Positions 1 through 6,946 of a stretch of DNA of 16,581 nucleotides are shown piece by piece; position 1 is the stretch's first letter, and the number at the start of each line of letters is the position of its first letter. The translations under genes were made by a program, and so were the position numbers. Source of the stretch: an uncultured Collinsella sp. Lineage in GTDB: Bacteria > Actinomycetota > Coriobacteriia > Coriobacteriales > Coriobacteriaceae. The stretch is taken from positions 1 to 16,581 of the forward strand of contig URGF01000036.1 in assembly GCA_900547285.1 (NCBI GenBank), in the 5' to 3' direction. The notes under the pieces were generated by a model. It was given only the letters and a program-made list of their open reading frames with translations, was not told where the DNA came from and ran no database searches.

Positions 1-7
1 GTGAAGC

Positions 8-700
8 GTGGCACGAGCCGATTCGGGACTCCCCGAGCAGATAGCAGATAAAATCATTCAACTGATCCTGGATGAGCATCTTGAGCAAGGCGACCGCCTG
101 CCCAAGGAGGCTGTGCTCGTCGAGCGCCTGGGTGCTGGCAGGAGCACCGTACGCGAAGCCATGAAGCTGCTGCAGTCGCGCAACATCGTGCGCATTAAGC
201 AGGGCTCGGGCACCTATGTGGCATCAAACCCCGGCGTTGCCGACGACCCGCTGGGCTTTACCTTTATCGACGACAAGCAGCGTCTGGCGCGCGACCTACT
301 CGAGGTGCGCTTTATGATCGAGCCGCAGATTGCACGCATGGCAGCCGAGCACGCAACCAACGACCAGGTCATCTGTATCAAAGAGCTCTGCGACGAATCC
401 GAGCGCCTGGCCGAGGCCGGTGAGGATTACTCCGCCGCCGACACCGCGTTCCACAATGCCATTGCCGAGAGCTCCGGAAACCTCGTCGTTCCCCGCCTAA
501 TGGGCGTGCTCAAGGCGTCTGTCCCCCTGTTTATTGACGTGACCGGCAAAAAGCTGGTTGAGGAGACCATCCGCACCCACCGTGGCGTGGCCGACGCCAT
601 CGCCGCGCGCAATCCCACCGCAGCGCACGATGCGATGTATTTGCATCTGGTGTACAACCGCAACATGATCGCAGAGGGCACGCAGGAACAGAGCGAATAA
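8..700 (+). CDS. GntR-family transcriptional regulator, FadR/FCD subfamily
   Basis: A 230-residue DNA-binding regulator. Residues 8-72 form a GntR winged helix-turn-helix with the typical RSTVREAMKLL recognition segment and a GSGTYV wing. Residues about 90-220 form the helical FCD ligand domain. D145, H149, H191 and H213 fit the metal-binding set of this subfamily, whose ligands are usually carboxylic sugar acids. The start is a GTG; an in-frame TGA at positions 2-4 rules out a longer protein, and the next in-frame ATG would cut into the recognition helix. It lies 160 nt upstream of kduD on the same strand, so a uronate or KDG-type effector is a reasonable inference. The operators seen elsewhere in the locus do not resemble typical FCD-family sites, so its targets are not evident. 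Confidence 0.9.
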   Translation: MARADSGLPEQIADKIIQLILDEHLEQGDRLPKEAVLVERLGAGRSTVREAMKLLQSRNIVRIKQGSGTYVASNPGVADDPLGFTFIDDKQRLARDLLEVRFMIEPQIARMAAEHATNDQVICIKELCDESERLAEAGEDYSAADTAFHNAIAESSGNLVVPRLMGVLKASVPLFIDVTGKKLVEETIRTHRGVADAIAARNPTAAHDAMYLHLVYNRNMIAEGTQEQSE

Positions 701-743
701 ACGTCCGCGCGGCAAGGGCGAGATCACCGTTTACCTTTTAAAA

Positions 744-755
744 GTGAACGTTCAC
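744..755. promoter_or_regulatory. Operator, perfect 12-bp palindrome GTGAACGTTCAC upstream of kduD
   Basis: The perfect palindrome GTGAACGTTCAC lies between the GntR gene and kduD, about 105 nt before the kduD start. The same core recurs before GH105 and the transporter, which marks it as a shared regulatory site of the locus. The central CG is typical of LacI-family operators. A diverged half-site on the opposite strand may lie just upstream at 727-737. Confidence 0.7.
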
Positions 756-832
756 CTGATTTTAGAAGAATCTGATTTTTAAATCCTCCTCTTCTCCTAT
801 ACTGACCTTGTATGAAAAGCAAGACTTATATA

Positions 833-842
833 GATGAACGTT
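833..842. promoter_or_regulatory. Possible second, degenerate operator next to the kduD ribosome site
   Basis: GATGAACGTT differs by one base from the GGTGAACGTT form seen at the other sites, but its right half (TCTTTT) does not continue the palindrome. It sits immediately before the kduD Shine-Dalgarno. The ATG inside it (834-836) is probably part of this site and not the translation start. Confidence 0.35.
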
Positions 843-848
843 TCTTTT

Positions 849-855
849 GAAAGGA
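849..855 (+). promoter_or_regulatory. Ribosome binding site deciding the kduD start
   Basis: GAAAGGA followed by 5 nt and ATG at 861. The in-frame ATG at 834 has no purine-rich sequence before it, so 861 is the better start. Confidence 0.75.
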
Positions 856-860
856 TCGCT

Positions 861-1670
861 ATGTCTGATCTTATGGACAGCTTCCGCCTAGATGGCAAGG
901 TCGCGCTCGTAACCGGCGCCACCTATGGCATTGGCATGGCCATCGCCGAGGCGCTCGGAGAGGCCGGCGCCAAGATCGCCTTTAACGCACGTCACGCCGA
1001 CAAGGTAGCCGAGGCCGAGAAGCACTACCGCGAGCTGGGCTTTGAGGCTCATGGTTACGTGGCAGACGTCACCGACGAGGCCGTCGTCGCCGAGCTCATC
1101 GCCAAGATCGAGACCGACTTTGGCACCACGCCCGACATCCTGGTCAACAACGCTGGCGTCATCCAGCGCACCCCGATGCTCGACATGAGCGCCGAGGACT
1201 TCCGCCGCGTCGTCGATATTGACCTCAACGCACCGTTTATCGTGTCCAAGGCCTGCCTGCCCGGCATGATCGCCAAGGGCCACGGCAAGATCATCAACAT
1301 CTGCTCCATGATGAGCGAGCTGGGCCGCGAGACCATCGCCGGCTATGCCGCGGCCAAGGGCGGACTCAAGATGCTCACCAAGAACATCTGCTCGGAGTTT
1401 GGCGAGGCCAATATCCAGTGCAACGGCATTGGACCCGGCTACATCGCCACGCCGCAGACCGCACCGCTGCGCGAGAAGCAGCCCGATGGTAGCCGTCACC
1501 CGTTTGACCAGTTCATCATTGCCAAGACGCCGGCCGCCCGTTGGGGCACGCCCGAGGATCTGAAGGGCCCCGCCGTGTTCTTGGCTTCCGACGCGTCGAA
1601 CTTCGTCAACGGCCACATCCTCTACGTCGACGGCGGAATCCTCGCATACATTGGAAAGCAGCCTCAATAA
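861..1670 (+). CDS. kduD: KduD/DhuD-type 2-dehydro-3-deoxy-D-gluconate 5-dehydrogenase (SDR family)
   Basis: A 269-residue cytoplasmic short-chain dehydrogenase. It carries the Rossmann motif TGATYGIG (18-25), NNAG (96-99) and the catalytic S149, Y162 and K166 (YAAAK). The C-terminal PGYIAT and YVDGG segments are those of KduD and gluconate 5-dehydrogenase-like SDRs. The expected reaction is NAD(P)H-dependent reduction of 3-deoxy-D-glycero-2,5-hexodiulosonate to KDG, the last step for unsaturated uronic acids. The start at 861 is chosen over an in-frame ATG at 834 because of the GAAAGGA site. The isomerase expected to supply its substrate follows 140 nt downstream on the same strand. An operator palindrome lies upstream at 744-755. 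A gluconate 5-dehydrogenase activity cannot be excluded from sequence alone; the neighbours favour KduD/DhuD. Confidence 0.85.
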   Translation: MSDLMDSFRLDGKVALVTGATYGIGMAIAEALGEAGAKIAFNARHADKVAEAEKHYRELGFEAHGYVADVTDEAVVAELIAKIETDFGTTPDILVNNAGVIQRTPMLDMSAEDFRRVVDIDLNAPFIVSKACLPGMIAKGHGKIINICSMMSELGRETIAGYAAAKGGLKMLTKNICSEFGEANIQCNGIGPGYIATPQTAPLREKQPDGSRHPFDQFIIAKTPAARWGTPEDLKGPAVFLASDASNFVNGHILYVDGGILAYIGKQPQ

Positions 1671-1721
1671 GCGTCGCCGCAACTGCCCATATCAGGTTTC
1701 ATCCACTCGTTTTTCATTTGA

Positions 1722-1786
1722 GTTGCGGTGAGATAAGGATTGGTTTTGGCTTCTATCAGGCAAAACAGTCCGTATTTCACCGCAAG
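1722..1786. repeat. Palindromic intergenic repeat, copy 1 (imperfect arms)
   Basis: The left arm at 1722-1738 and right arm at 1770-1786 pair at 14 of 17 positions around a 31-nt middle. The right half, 1761-1785, is identical over 25 nt to 4677-4701 in copy 2; the shared core is CCGTATTTCACCGCAA. It lies between kduD and dhuI. No T-run follows on either strand, so it is not an obvious terminator here. It could separate or tune expression of the two genes. Confidence 0.7.
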
Positions 1787-1810
1787 TTAGAAATAGAAAG
1801 GTAATTCGCA

Positions 1811-2452
1811 ATGAAGATCGCTCTGATCAATGAGAACTCTCAGAACTCCAAGAACCCTATGATTGAGGCTGCCCTTAAGAAGGTTGTCGAGCCCATGGGC
1901 CACACTGTCTTTAACTATGGCATGTATGCCGATACCGACTCCAAGCCCCTCACCTATGTGCAGAACGGCATCCTGGCCGCCGTGCTGCTCAACTCCGGCG
2001 CTGCCGACTACGTCGTGACCGGCTGTGGCACCGGCGAGGGCGCCATGCTCGCCTGCAACTCCTTCCCCGGCGTGCTGTGTGGCCACGTTGCCGACCCGCT
2101 CGACGCCTACACCTTTGCCCAGGTCAACGATGGCAACGCTGTCGCCATGCCCTTCGCCCTCAAGAACGGCTGGGGCCAGGAGCTCAACCTCGAGTACACC
2201 TTTGAGAAGCTCTTTGGCTTTGGTTCGGGCAACGGCTATCCTGCCGAGCGTGTTGAGCCCGAGCAGCGCAACAAGAAGATCCTCGACGGCGTCCGCGCTG
2301 TGACTATGCGTCCGCTCGTCGACGTTCTGGGCGAGATCGATCAGGACCTGGTGAAGGGCGCACTTGCCGGCGAACACTTCCAGGAGTACTTCTTTGCCAA
2401 CGCAACCGACGAGGCCATCATCGCCAAGGTCAAGGAGATCCTGGGCCTCTAA
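1811..2452 (+). CDS. dhuI: DhuI-type 4-deoxy-L-threo-5-hexosulose-uronate ketol-isomerase (RpiB/LacAB fold)
   Basis: A 213-residue protein of the RpiB/LacA/LacB family. It shows the MKIALINENSQ start, the active-site loop VTGCGTGEGAML with C72, and NDGNAVAMP at 107-114. It is longer than plain ribose-5-phosphate isomerase B (about 150 residues) and matches the length class of DhuI, the isomerase that works with DhuD on unsaturated uronates in streptococci. The predicted reaction converts the open-chain unsaturated uronate to 3-deoxy-D-glycero-2,5-hexodiulosonate, the substrate of the gene just upstream. The ATG follows AGAAAGG at 1795-1801. A strong terminator follows at 2479-2518. It takes the place of the cupin-type KduI, which is absent here. 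A sugar-phosphate isomerase role is the main alternative, but the pairing with kduD argues against it. Confidence 0.8.
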   Translation: MKIALINENSQNSKNPMIEAALKKVVEPMGHTVFNYGMYADTDSKPLTYVQNGILAAVLLNSGAADYVVTGCGTGEGAMLACNSFPGVLCGHVADPLDAYTFAQVNDGNAVAMPFALKNGWGQELNLEYTFEKLFGFGSGNGYPAERVEPEQRNKKILDGVRAVTMRPLVDVLGEIDQDLVKGALAGEHFQEYFFANATDEAIIAKVKEILGL

Positions 2453-2478
2453 TCGCACGACTCATTGCAGCTAACGCA

Positions 2479-2518
2479 AGCGGCGGTCGTCCCATGTACG
2501 GGACGACCGCCGCTTTTT
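2479..2518 (+). terminator. Rho-independent terminator after dhuI
   Basis: A perfect 15-bp GC-rich stem (2479-2493 with 2500-2514) with loop ATGTAC, followed by five T (2514-2518). It ends the plus-strand genes and lies between convergent dhuI and the FadH-like gene. The minus-strand side has no T-run, so it is mainly unidirectional. Confidence 0.95.
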
Positions 2519-2572
2519 GCTATCTACCGACTGACGCCGCGGGGATAGGCCTCACATGCACCAAGGGGTTGA

Positions 2573-4522
2573 CTAGAGCTCGCAAGCAACCTTGTAGCCA
2601 TCGCCGATGGCGTCGCGGATGTTGCCGCACTTGTTGGCATCGCCCAACACGTGGGTGGTAACGCCGGCTGCAGCAAGGTCGTCGGCCAACTTGGTATTGG
2701 GACGATAGCCCATGGCAAGTACCAGCGTATCGGCATCGGCGATGGTGTGGATCTCGCCGTCCTTTTCGTAGCTGATGGCATCCTCGGTAATCTCGGTCAC
2801 CTTGGCCTCGGTCAGCACGTGAACGCCCTTGGAGAGCATGCGCGTGATGAGCACCGCGCGACCGGCGCCGCCCTCGTTGGCGGCGAGCGTCTTGGTCATC
2901 TCGATGACGGTGACGTCGCGATTGGCCGGCGACAGATCGTTGACCAACGGGGCCAGGTAGTCGGCCGTCTCGCAACCGACGGTGCCGCCGCCCACGATGA
3001 CAATCTTCTTGCCCGGGAAAGCCTTGCCGCCCAACAGGTCATCAGCCGTCATGACCTGCTTAAATCCCTGCATGAAGGCCGGGGCGATGGGCTCGGCGCC
3101 ATAGGCCAGGACGACCTCGTAGCCGGCGTAGTCACGCTGAATGTCCTCGGCAGTAAGCTCGGTGCCAAATACGCACTTCACGCCGACCTCGGCCAGGCGA
3201 CGGTACTGATACTTGATCACGCGGGTGAGTTCCTGCTTTGCCGGCGGAACGGCCGCGATGCGCATCTCGCCACCCGGCTCGTCCTGCTTATCCACGAGCA
3301 CTACGTTGTGGCCGCGCTTGGCAGCAATGTAGGCTGCCTCCATGCCCGCAGGACCAGCGCCCACAACCAGCACGTTCTTAGCCTCGGCGGCAGGCTCGTA
3401 GCCGGCCTCGTCGCGCTCAACATCGGGATTGACGGTGCAGGAGATGCGATTGCCAAACATAATGCCGTTCAGGCAGCGCAGGCAGCCGATGCAGGGGCGG
3501 ATGTCGTCGGCGTTGCCGGCAGCGGCCTTATTGCAGAACTCGGCATCGCACAGATTGGCGCGGCCCATCATGCAGATGTCGGCAGCGCCGTCCTCGATCA
3601 GCTCCTCGGCGATCCAGGCCTCGTTGATACGTCCGACGGTGGCGACGGGAATGTTGACGTGCTTCTTGATCTCGCGCGAACAGGCGGCGTGCGAGGCCTG
3701 CTGGGTACCGGCGGCAGGAATCGCGGAACCGCGCTTGATGGTGGTGCCGCCCGACACATGAATCATGTCGACGCCGGCCTTCTCCAGGCGACGCGAGACG
3801 TAGATCATGTCGTTGAGGGTCAGACCGCCATCGGTGTACTCATCGCCCGAGATGCGGACGTCGATGATAAAGTCCTTGCCGCAGCGCTCGCGAATCTCGG
3901 CGATGACCTCGAGCAAAAAGCGCATGCGGGCGTCGAGCGAGCCGCCGTACTCATCGGTACGCTTGTTATAGAGCGGGGTCAAGAAACCGCCGAGCATGCC
4001 GTGGGCGTGCGCCGCATGGACCTCGACGCCATCGACACCGGCCTTCTGCATACGCACGGCAGCGTCGCCAAACTGATGCGTGAGCTCGTGAATCTCGTCG
4101 ACCGTGATAGGACGCGGTGCCTCACGGGCATAGGACGGTCCCACGAAGGACGGAGCGATCAGGCGCGGCGTGCCCGGAATGTTAAAGGCCATATAGGCGG
4201 GGTGGAAGAGCTGCGGCATGATCTTGCAGCCATACTCGTGGACGGCCGCGGCGAGCTTTTCCCAGCCAGGGATAAACGTGTCGTCGTAGCAGCACATGTC
4301 ACCCGGCAGATAGGTATAGGTAGGCTCGACCGTCACGACCTCGGTGATGATGAGGCCCACGCCGCCCTTGGCGCGGGCACGGTAATGATCGACCAAGTCG
4401 TCGGTCACATAGCCATGATCGGCCAGGTTGGTGGACACCGGCGGCATAAAGACGCGGTTCTTGACCTCGGTCGTACCGACCTTGATCGGACTAAAGAGCA
4501 TCGGGTAGGCGGAGGACTCCAT
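2573..4522 (-). CDS. FadH-like NADH:flavin oxidoreductase (old yellow enzyme barrel plus FAD/NAD domains)
   Basis: A 649-residue flavoprotein with the architecture of 2,4-dienoyl-CoA reductase, enoate reductase and the bile-acid BaiCD/BaiH group. Residues 1-330 form an FMN-binding barrel with the active-site segment VHAAHAHGML (168-177). A 4Fe-4S cysteine set follows at C344, C347, C350 and C362. The C-terminal half has two dinucleotide-binding motifs, GAGPAG (388-393) and GGGTVG (511-516). It should reduce an activated C=C bond with NAD(P)H in the cytoplasm; the substrate cannot be read from sequence. The ATG at 4522 follows GAAAGGA by 7 nt. It lies downstream of the GltD-like gene on the same strand, separated by a terminator-like repeat, so it may have its own promoter. 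Its link to pectin breakdown is unproven. Confidence 0.88.
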   Translation of the reverse strand: MESSAYPMLFSPIKVGTTEVKNRVFMPPVSTNLADHGYVTDDLVDHYRARAKGGVGLIITEVVTVEPTYTYLPGDMCCYDDTFIPGWEKLAAAVHEYGCKIMPQLFHPAYMAFNIPGTPRLIAPSFVGPSYAREAPRPITVDEIHELTHQFGDAAVRMQKAGVDGVEVHAAHAHGMLGGFLTPLYNKRTDEYGGSLDARMRFLLEVIAEIRERCGKDFIIDVRISGDEYTDGGLTLNDMIYVSRRLEKAGVDMIHVSGGTTIKRGSAIPAAGTQQASHAACSREIKKHVNIPVATVGRINEAWIAEELIEDGAADICMMGRANLCDAEFCNKAAAGNADDIRPCIGCLRCLNGIMFGNRISCTVNPDVERDEAGYEPAAEAKNVLVVGAGPAGMEAAYIAAKRGHNVVLVDKQDEPGGEMRIAAVPPAKQELTRVIKYQYRRLAEVGVKCVFGTELTAEDIQRDYAGYEVVLAYGAEPIAPAFMQGFKQVMTADDLLGGKAFPGKKIVIVGGGTVGCETADYLAPLVNDLSPANRDVTVIEMTKTLAANEGGAGRAVLITRMLSKGVHVLTEAKVTEITEDAISYEKDGEIHTIADADTLVLAMGYRPNTKLADDLAAAGVTTHVLGDANKCGNIRDAIGDGYKVACEL

Positions 4523-4556
4523 CCAGGGTTCCTTTCATTTGAGCCGCTCGGCGGCA

Positions 4557-4585
4557 GTTGCTAACGTACCTATCGTACCAGCAAC
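4557..4585. promoter_or_regulatory. Inverted plus direct repeat upstream of the FadH-like gene, candidate operator
   Basis: GTTGCT (4557-4562) and AGCAAC (4580-4585) form an inverted repeat. Between them CGTACC occurs twice, at 4565-4570 and 4574-4579, nine bases apart. It sits 35-63 nt before the start codon of the minus-strand reductase, where an operator or promoter would be expected. It does not resemble the GTGAACGTT sites. Confidence 0.35.
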
Positions 4586-4636
4586 CGCGCAGCACCCGAC
4601 CGTGCGCGTTCCCCCAGCCTCTGCTCAACCCCAAAA

Positions 4637-4702
4637 AGTTGCGGTGAAATACGGGGCAGCCGAGGCTTTTCACAGCCAAAACAGTCCGTATTTCACCGCA
4701 AC
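4637..4702 (-). terminator. Hairpin terminator after the GltD-like gene, formed by palindromic repeat copy 2
   Basis: A perfect 17-bp inverted repeat, 4638-4654 with 4686-4702, spaced by 31 nt. Read on the minus strand it lies 16 nt after the GltD-like stop codon and is followed at once by five T (complement of 4633-4637). It is therefore a likely terminator between the GltD-like and FadH-like genes. The long middle is unusual for a simple terminator and is explained by its being a repeat element. Confidence 0.6.
4638..4702. repeat. Palindromic intergenic repeat, copy 2 (perfect arms)
   Basis: Arms GTTGCGGTGAAATACGG and its exact reverse complement flank a 31-nt middle, giving the same total length (65 nt) as copy 1 at 1722-1786. 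Copies share 25 identical nt in the right half. This points to a dispersed intergenic element family. No protein-coding content. Confidence 0.75.
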
Positions 4703-4718
4703 TAATGGATGGAATGTG

Positions 4719-5936
4719 TTAGAGGCCCAGGTAGCTGGTCATGCCTTCGACGGCGAGCTTGGCGCCTGCCACGGCATGAACCACGGTGAGCGGGCCGTTA
4801 ACCACGTCACCGGCGGCAAAGACACCGGGCACGGTGGTCATGCCGTTCTCATCGACCGAAAGAAGGCCGCGATGGTCGGTCTCCAAGCCACCCGTCGTAA
4901 GCACAAGCTTGTCCTTGGGCACCTGCGAAGCCGCAATCACAACTGTGTCGGCAGACGCATGGTCGAGCTCTTCCTCGTAGCCCACCACATTGTTGTCCTC
5001 GTCAAAGATAGCCGTTTCGAACACCGGACCGTTATCGTCGATGGCGCAAATCGCCTTGCCGCACACAATCTCGGCACCGTCAAGCTCGGTCAGCTCCACC
5101 TCGTCATCGATGGCCGAGATATGGCGCGATCGAGCATACACGGTGACCTTGCGAGCATCCGAGCGCAGCGCCGTGCGGGCAACATCCATGGCCACATTGC
5201 CGGCGCCGATGACCGCCACGTTCTGCCCGATTGCCACGCTCGTGGGATCGACCAGGTAATCGATACCAAACAGCACGTTGCCGCGCGATTCGCCGGGAAT
5301 ACCCAGCTTTCGAGCTCGCCAGGTACCAGTACCGACAAAGACCGCATCGTAGCCGTCGCGCAGCAGGTCGTCGATGTGGAGCGCACCGCCGATGGTGGTC
5401 GAGGGGCGAACGCGCACGCCGAGCGAGCACATCACGTGGCGGTACTTTTGCACGAGCGAGCGCGGCAGACGGAACTCGGGGATACCGTACTCCAGCACGC
5501 CGCCGATCTCGGGCCGCTGCTCAAAAACAGTGACGGCGCAACCCAGCTGCGCCATCTTAATTGCCACGGTAATGCCGGCTGGGCCGGAGCCGACCACAGC
5601 GACCTGCTTGCCGCACGACGGCGCGGCCTTCCACTCTTTGCGGTCCAAATACGCCGTGGAGATATAGTTCTCGATGCTCGAAAAATGCACGGGCGCGCCC
5701 TTGCGGCCCTGGATGCACGCGCCCTCGCACTGGCCCGAATGGTTGCAAACCATGGAGCAGACCGCGCTCATGGGATTGTTCCGGAACAGCAGCTCGCCCG
5801 CCTCTTCTAGACGACGCTGTTTGAACAGGTCGATGACCCGCGGAATAGGCGTCTGAACCGGGCAGCCCTTAATCTGACAGAACGCCCTTTTACAACCTAG
5901 GCAACGATTCGCCTCTTCGACAATGTGGATAGCCAC
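4719..5936 (-). CDS. GltD-like NAD(P)H-dependent Fe-S flavoprotein
   Basis: A 405-residue relative of the glutamate synthase small subunit and of the NfnB/SudA group. Two cysteine clusters at the N-terminus (C12, C15, C20, C25 and C60, C64, C70, C74) fit two 4Fe-4S centres. They are followed by the FAD motif GSGPAG (116-121), the NAD(P)H motif GAGNVAMD (244-251) and AAGD (374-377). It transfers electrons from NAD(P)H through FAD and Fe-S to a partner. No large glutamate synthase subunit is nearby, so a true GltB partner is not supported. The GTG at 5936 is preferred because AAGGGGAG precedes it; a TTG nine codons upstream at 5963 has no ribosome site. It lies 103 nt downstream of the epimerase gene and before the FadH-like gene, a possible redox partner. 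Confidence 0.85.
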   Translation of the reverse strand: MAIHIVEEANRCLGCKRAFCQIKGCPVQTPIPRVIDLFKQRRLEEAGELLFRNNPMSAVCSMVCNHSGQCEGACIQGRKGAPVHFSSIENYISTAYLDRKEWKAAPSCGKQVAVVGSGPAGITVAIKMAQLGCAVTVFEQRPEIGGVLEYGIPEFRLPRSLVQKYRHVMCSLGVRVRPSTTIGGALHIDDLLRDGYDAVFVGTGTWRARKLGIPGESRGNVLFGIDYLVDPTSVAIGQNVAVIGAGNVAMDVARTALRSDARKVTVYARSRHISAIDDEVELTELDGAEIVCGKAICAIDDNGPVFETAIFDEDNNVVGYEEELDHASADTVVIAASQVPKDKLVLTTGGLETDHRGLLSVDENGMTTVPGVFAAGDVVNGPLTVVHAVAGAKLAVEGMTSYLGL

Positions 5937-5940
5937 GCAA

Positions 5941-5948
5941 CTCCCCTT
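5941..5948 (-). promoter_or_regulatory. Ribosome binding site deciding the GltD-like start
   Basis: On the minus strand AAGGGGAG stands 4 nt before the GTG at 5936. It falls inside the coding frame if the TTG at 5963 were used, which supports the shorter protein. Confidence 0.65.
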
Positions 5949-6039
5949 TTTAATGCAATCCAATGGGGCGACGATAAAGACCCTTCACCGCCGCCCCCAT
6001 ACAGGTAATCTCAATCTGCCGACACGGCAAAAGCCAATG

Positions 6040-6945
6040 CTATAACTCGCGATGCGAAGCCCCGCAGCGAGCGGACATGTGCTCGAGTGTCGCCAGGCAG
6101 TCAGCCGCCGTCGCCGGCACGCTGTTCTCGACCACGCAGGGAATCCCAGGGCAGGCGGCGGCAGCCCAGGCCACCACGGGCTCAAAGTCATAGCGACCCG
6201 TCTCGCCCACGCCGTGGCACACCAGGCGCGAACCCGCACCGTCGCACCATCCGGCTTCGTCCTCGTTATCAACGACCTCAAAATCCTTGGCGTGCAGCAC
6301 GCGGATCTTACTGCCGCATAAGTAGAGCATGCGTGCCGTGATTTCCTGCGCTTCGTCAACGGCTCTGGGGTGCAGCAGCGACACCGGGTCGTAGATCACG
6401 CCGAGCGACGGGCTCGAGACGCGCTCCAGCACCTCACGGCAGCGATCCGGCGTGTTAACCGTCTCGTTCCAACCGGGCTCGATCAGTATTTGCCCGCCCA
6501 CGGCCTCGGCCCGATCGCAGACGTGTGCAAGTCCGTCTGCAAACGCATCGAGCGCCTCGTCGGTCATGCGGTCGTCAGCAACGCGGTTCTGCGCATTGGG
6601 GCGACCGGTCTCGGTACCCACCGGGCATCCGCCGAGCATCTGGGCAAAGTTCAAGCACGCCTCGTACTCGGCAAAGTTATCCATGAGCTGTTGGCGATCG
6701 GGCGTCGCCAGATTCTTATAGCAGCCGAGCACGGCGACCGAAACGCCCGCCTCGTCGAGCACCGCACGCAAATGGTCGGCAAGCTCGCGGGTCAGGCCGC
6801 CTCGATCGATCCCCATCGATGCGTAGAGCACCTTGCTCGGCAGCTGAATGCACGAAAAGCCCAGCTCTCCCGCCATGCGAATGCGTTCCTCGACGGTTCC
6901 CTGCGGAAGGTCGTGCAAACGTACGCCCGGAGTAATAGCCCCCAC
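6040..6945 (-). CDS. Sugar phosphate isomerase/epimerase-like TIM-barrel protein
   Basis: A 301-residue member of the xylose isomerase-like/AP endonuclease 2 barrel superfamily. Likely metal ligands sit at strand ends: E156 in LIEPGWN, D186 in IYDP, H218 in LHAKD and E274 in VVEN. Such proteins interconvert keto sugars or epimerise carbons using a divalent metal; the substrate is not readable from sequence. The GTG at 6945 starts one base after the GH105 stop, with AAGGGA inside the end of GH105, so translation is probably coupled and the two share an operon. That context suggests a sugar released from, or next to, unsaturated galacturonate. No signal peptide is visible. A second GTG at 6954 is too close to the ribosome site. 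Confidence 0.8.
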   Translation of the reverse strand: MGAITPGVRLHDLPQGTVEERIRMAGELGFSCIQLPSKVLYASMGIDRGGLTRELADHLRAVLDEAGVSVAVLGCYKNLATPDRQQLMDNFAEYEACLNFAQMLGGCPVGTETGRPNAQNRVADDRMTDEALDAFADGLAHVCDRAEAVGGQILIEPGWNETVNTPDRCREVLERVSSPSLGVIYDPVSLLHPRAVDEAQEITARMLYLCGSKIRVLHAKDFEVVDNEDEAGWCDGAGSRLVCHGVGETGRYDFEPVVAWAAAACPGIPCVVENSVPATAADCLATLEHMSARCGASHREL

Positions 6946-6946
6946 G

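Noticed and set aside
744..755. GTGAACGTTCAC as the binding site of the GntR protein at 8-700
   Set aside because: The palindrome has a central CG and lacks the usual GntR/FCD half-site pattern; treated as a LacI-type site with an unseen regulator.
834..860. The upstream in-frame ATG of kduD as start
   Set aside because: It has no Shine-Dalgarno and falls in an operator-like sequence; the ATG at 861 has GAAAGGA at proper distance.
888..1682. A 264-codon minus-strand frame opposite kduD
   Set aside because: It lacks a ribosome site or known motifs, and kduD on the other strand has every SDR signature.
2651..4564. A 637-codon open frame on the plus strand opposite the FadH-like gene
   Set aside because: It mirrors a gene with complete FMN, Fe-S and dinucleotide motifs. 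The shadow has low-complexity composition, no recognisable domain and no ribosome site, as expected in GC-rich DNA.
1722..4702. The two palindromic elements as a CRISPR array or IS ends
   Set aside because: Only two copies, nearly 3 kb apart with genes between and no regular spacing. No transposase or cas gene is present, and no target duplication was recognised.
4719..5936. Assignment of the GltD-like protein as a true glutamate synthase small subunit
   Set aside because: No large subunit is next to it, and its neighbours are a sugar isomerase and a FadH-like reductase.
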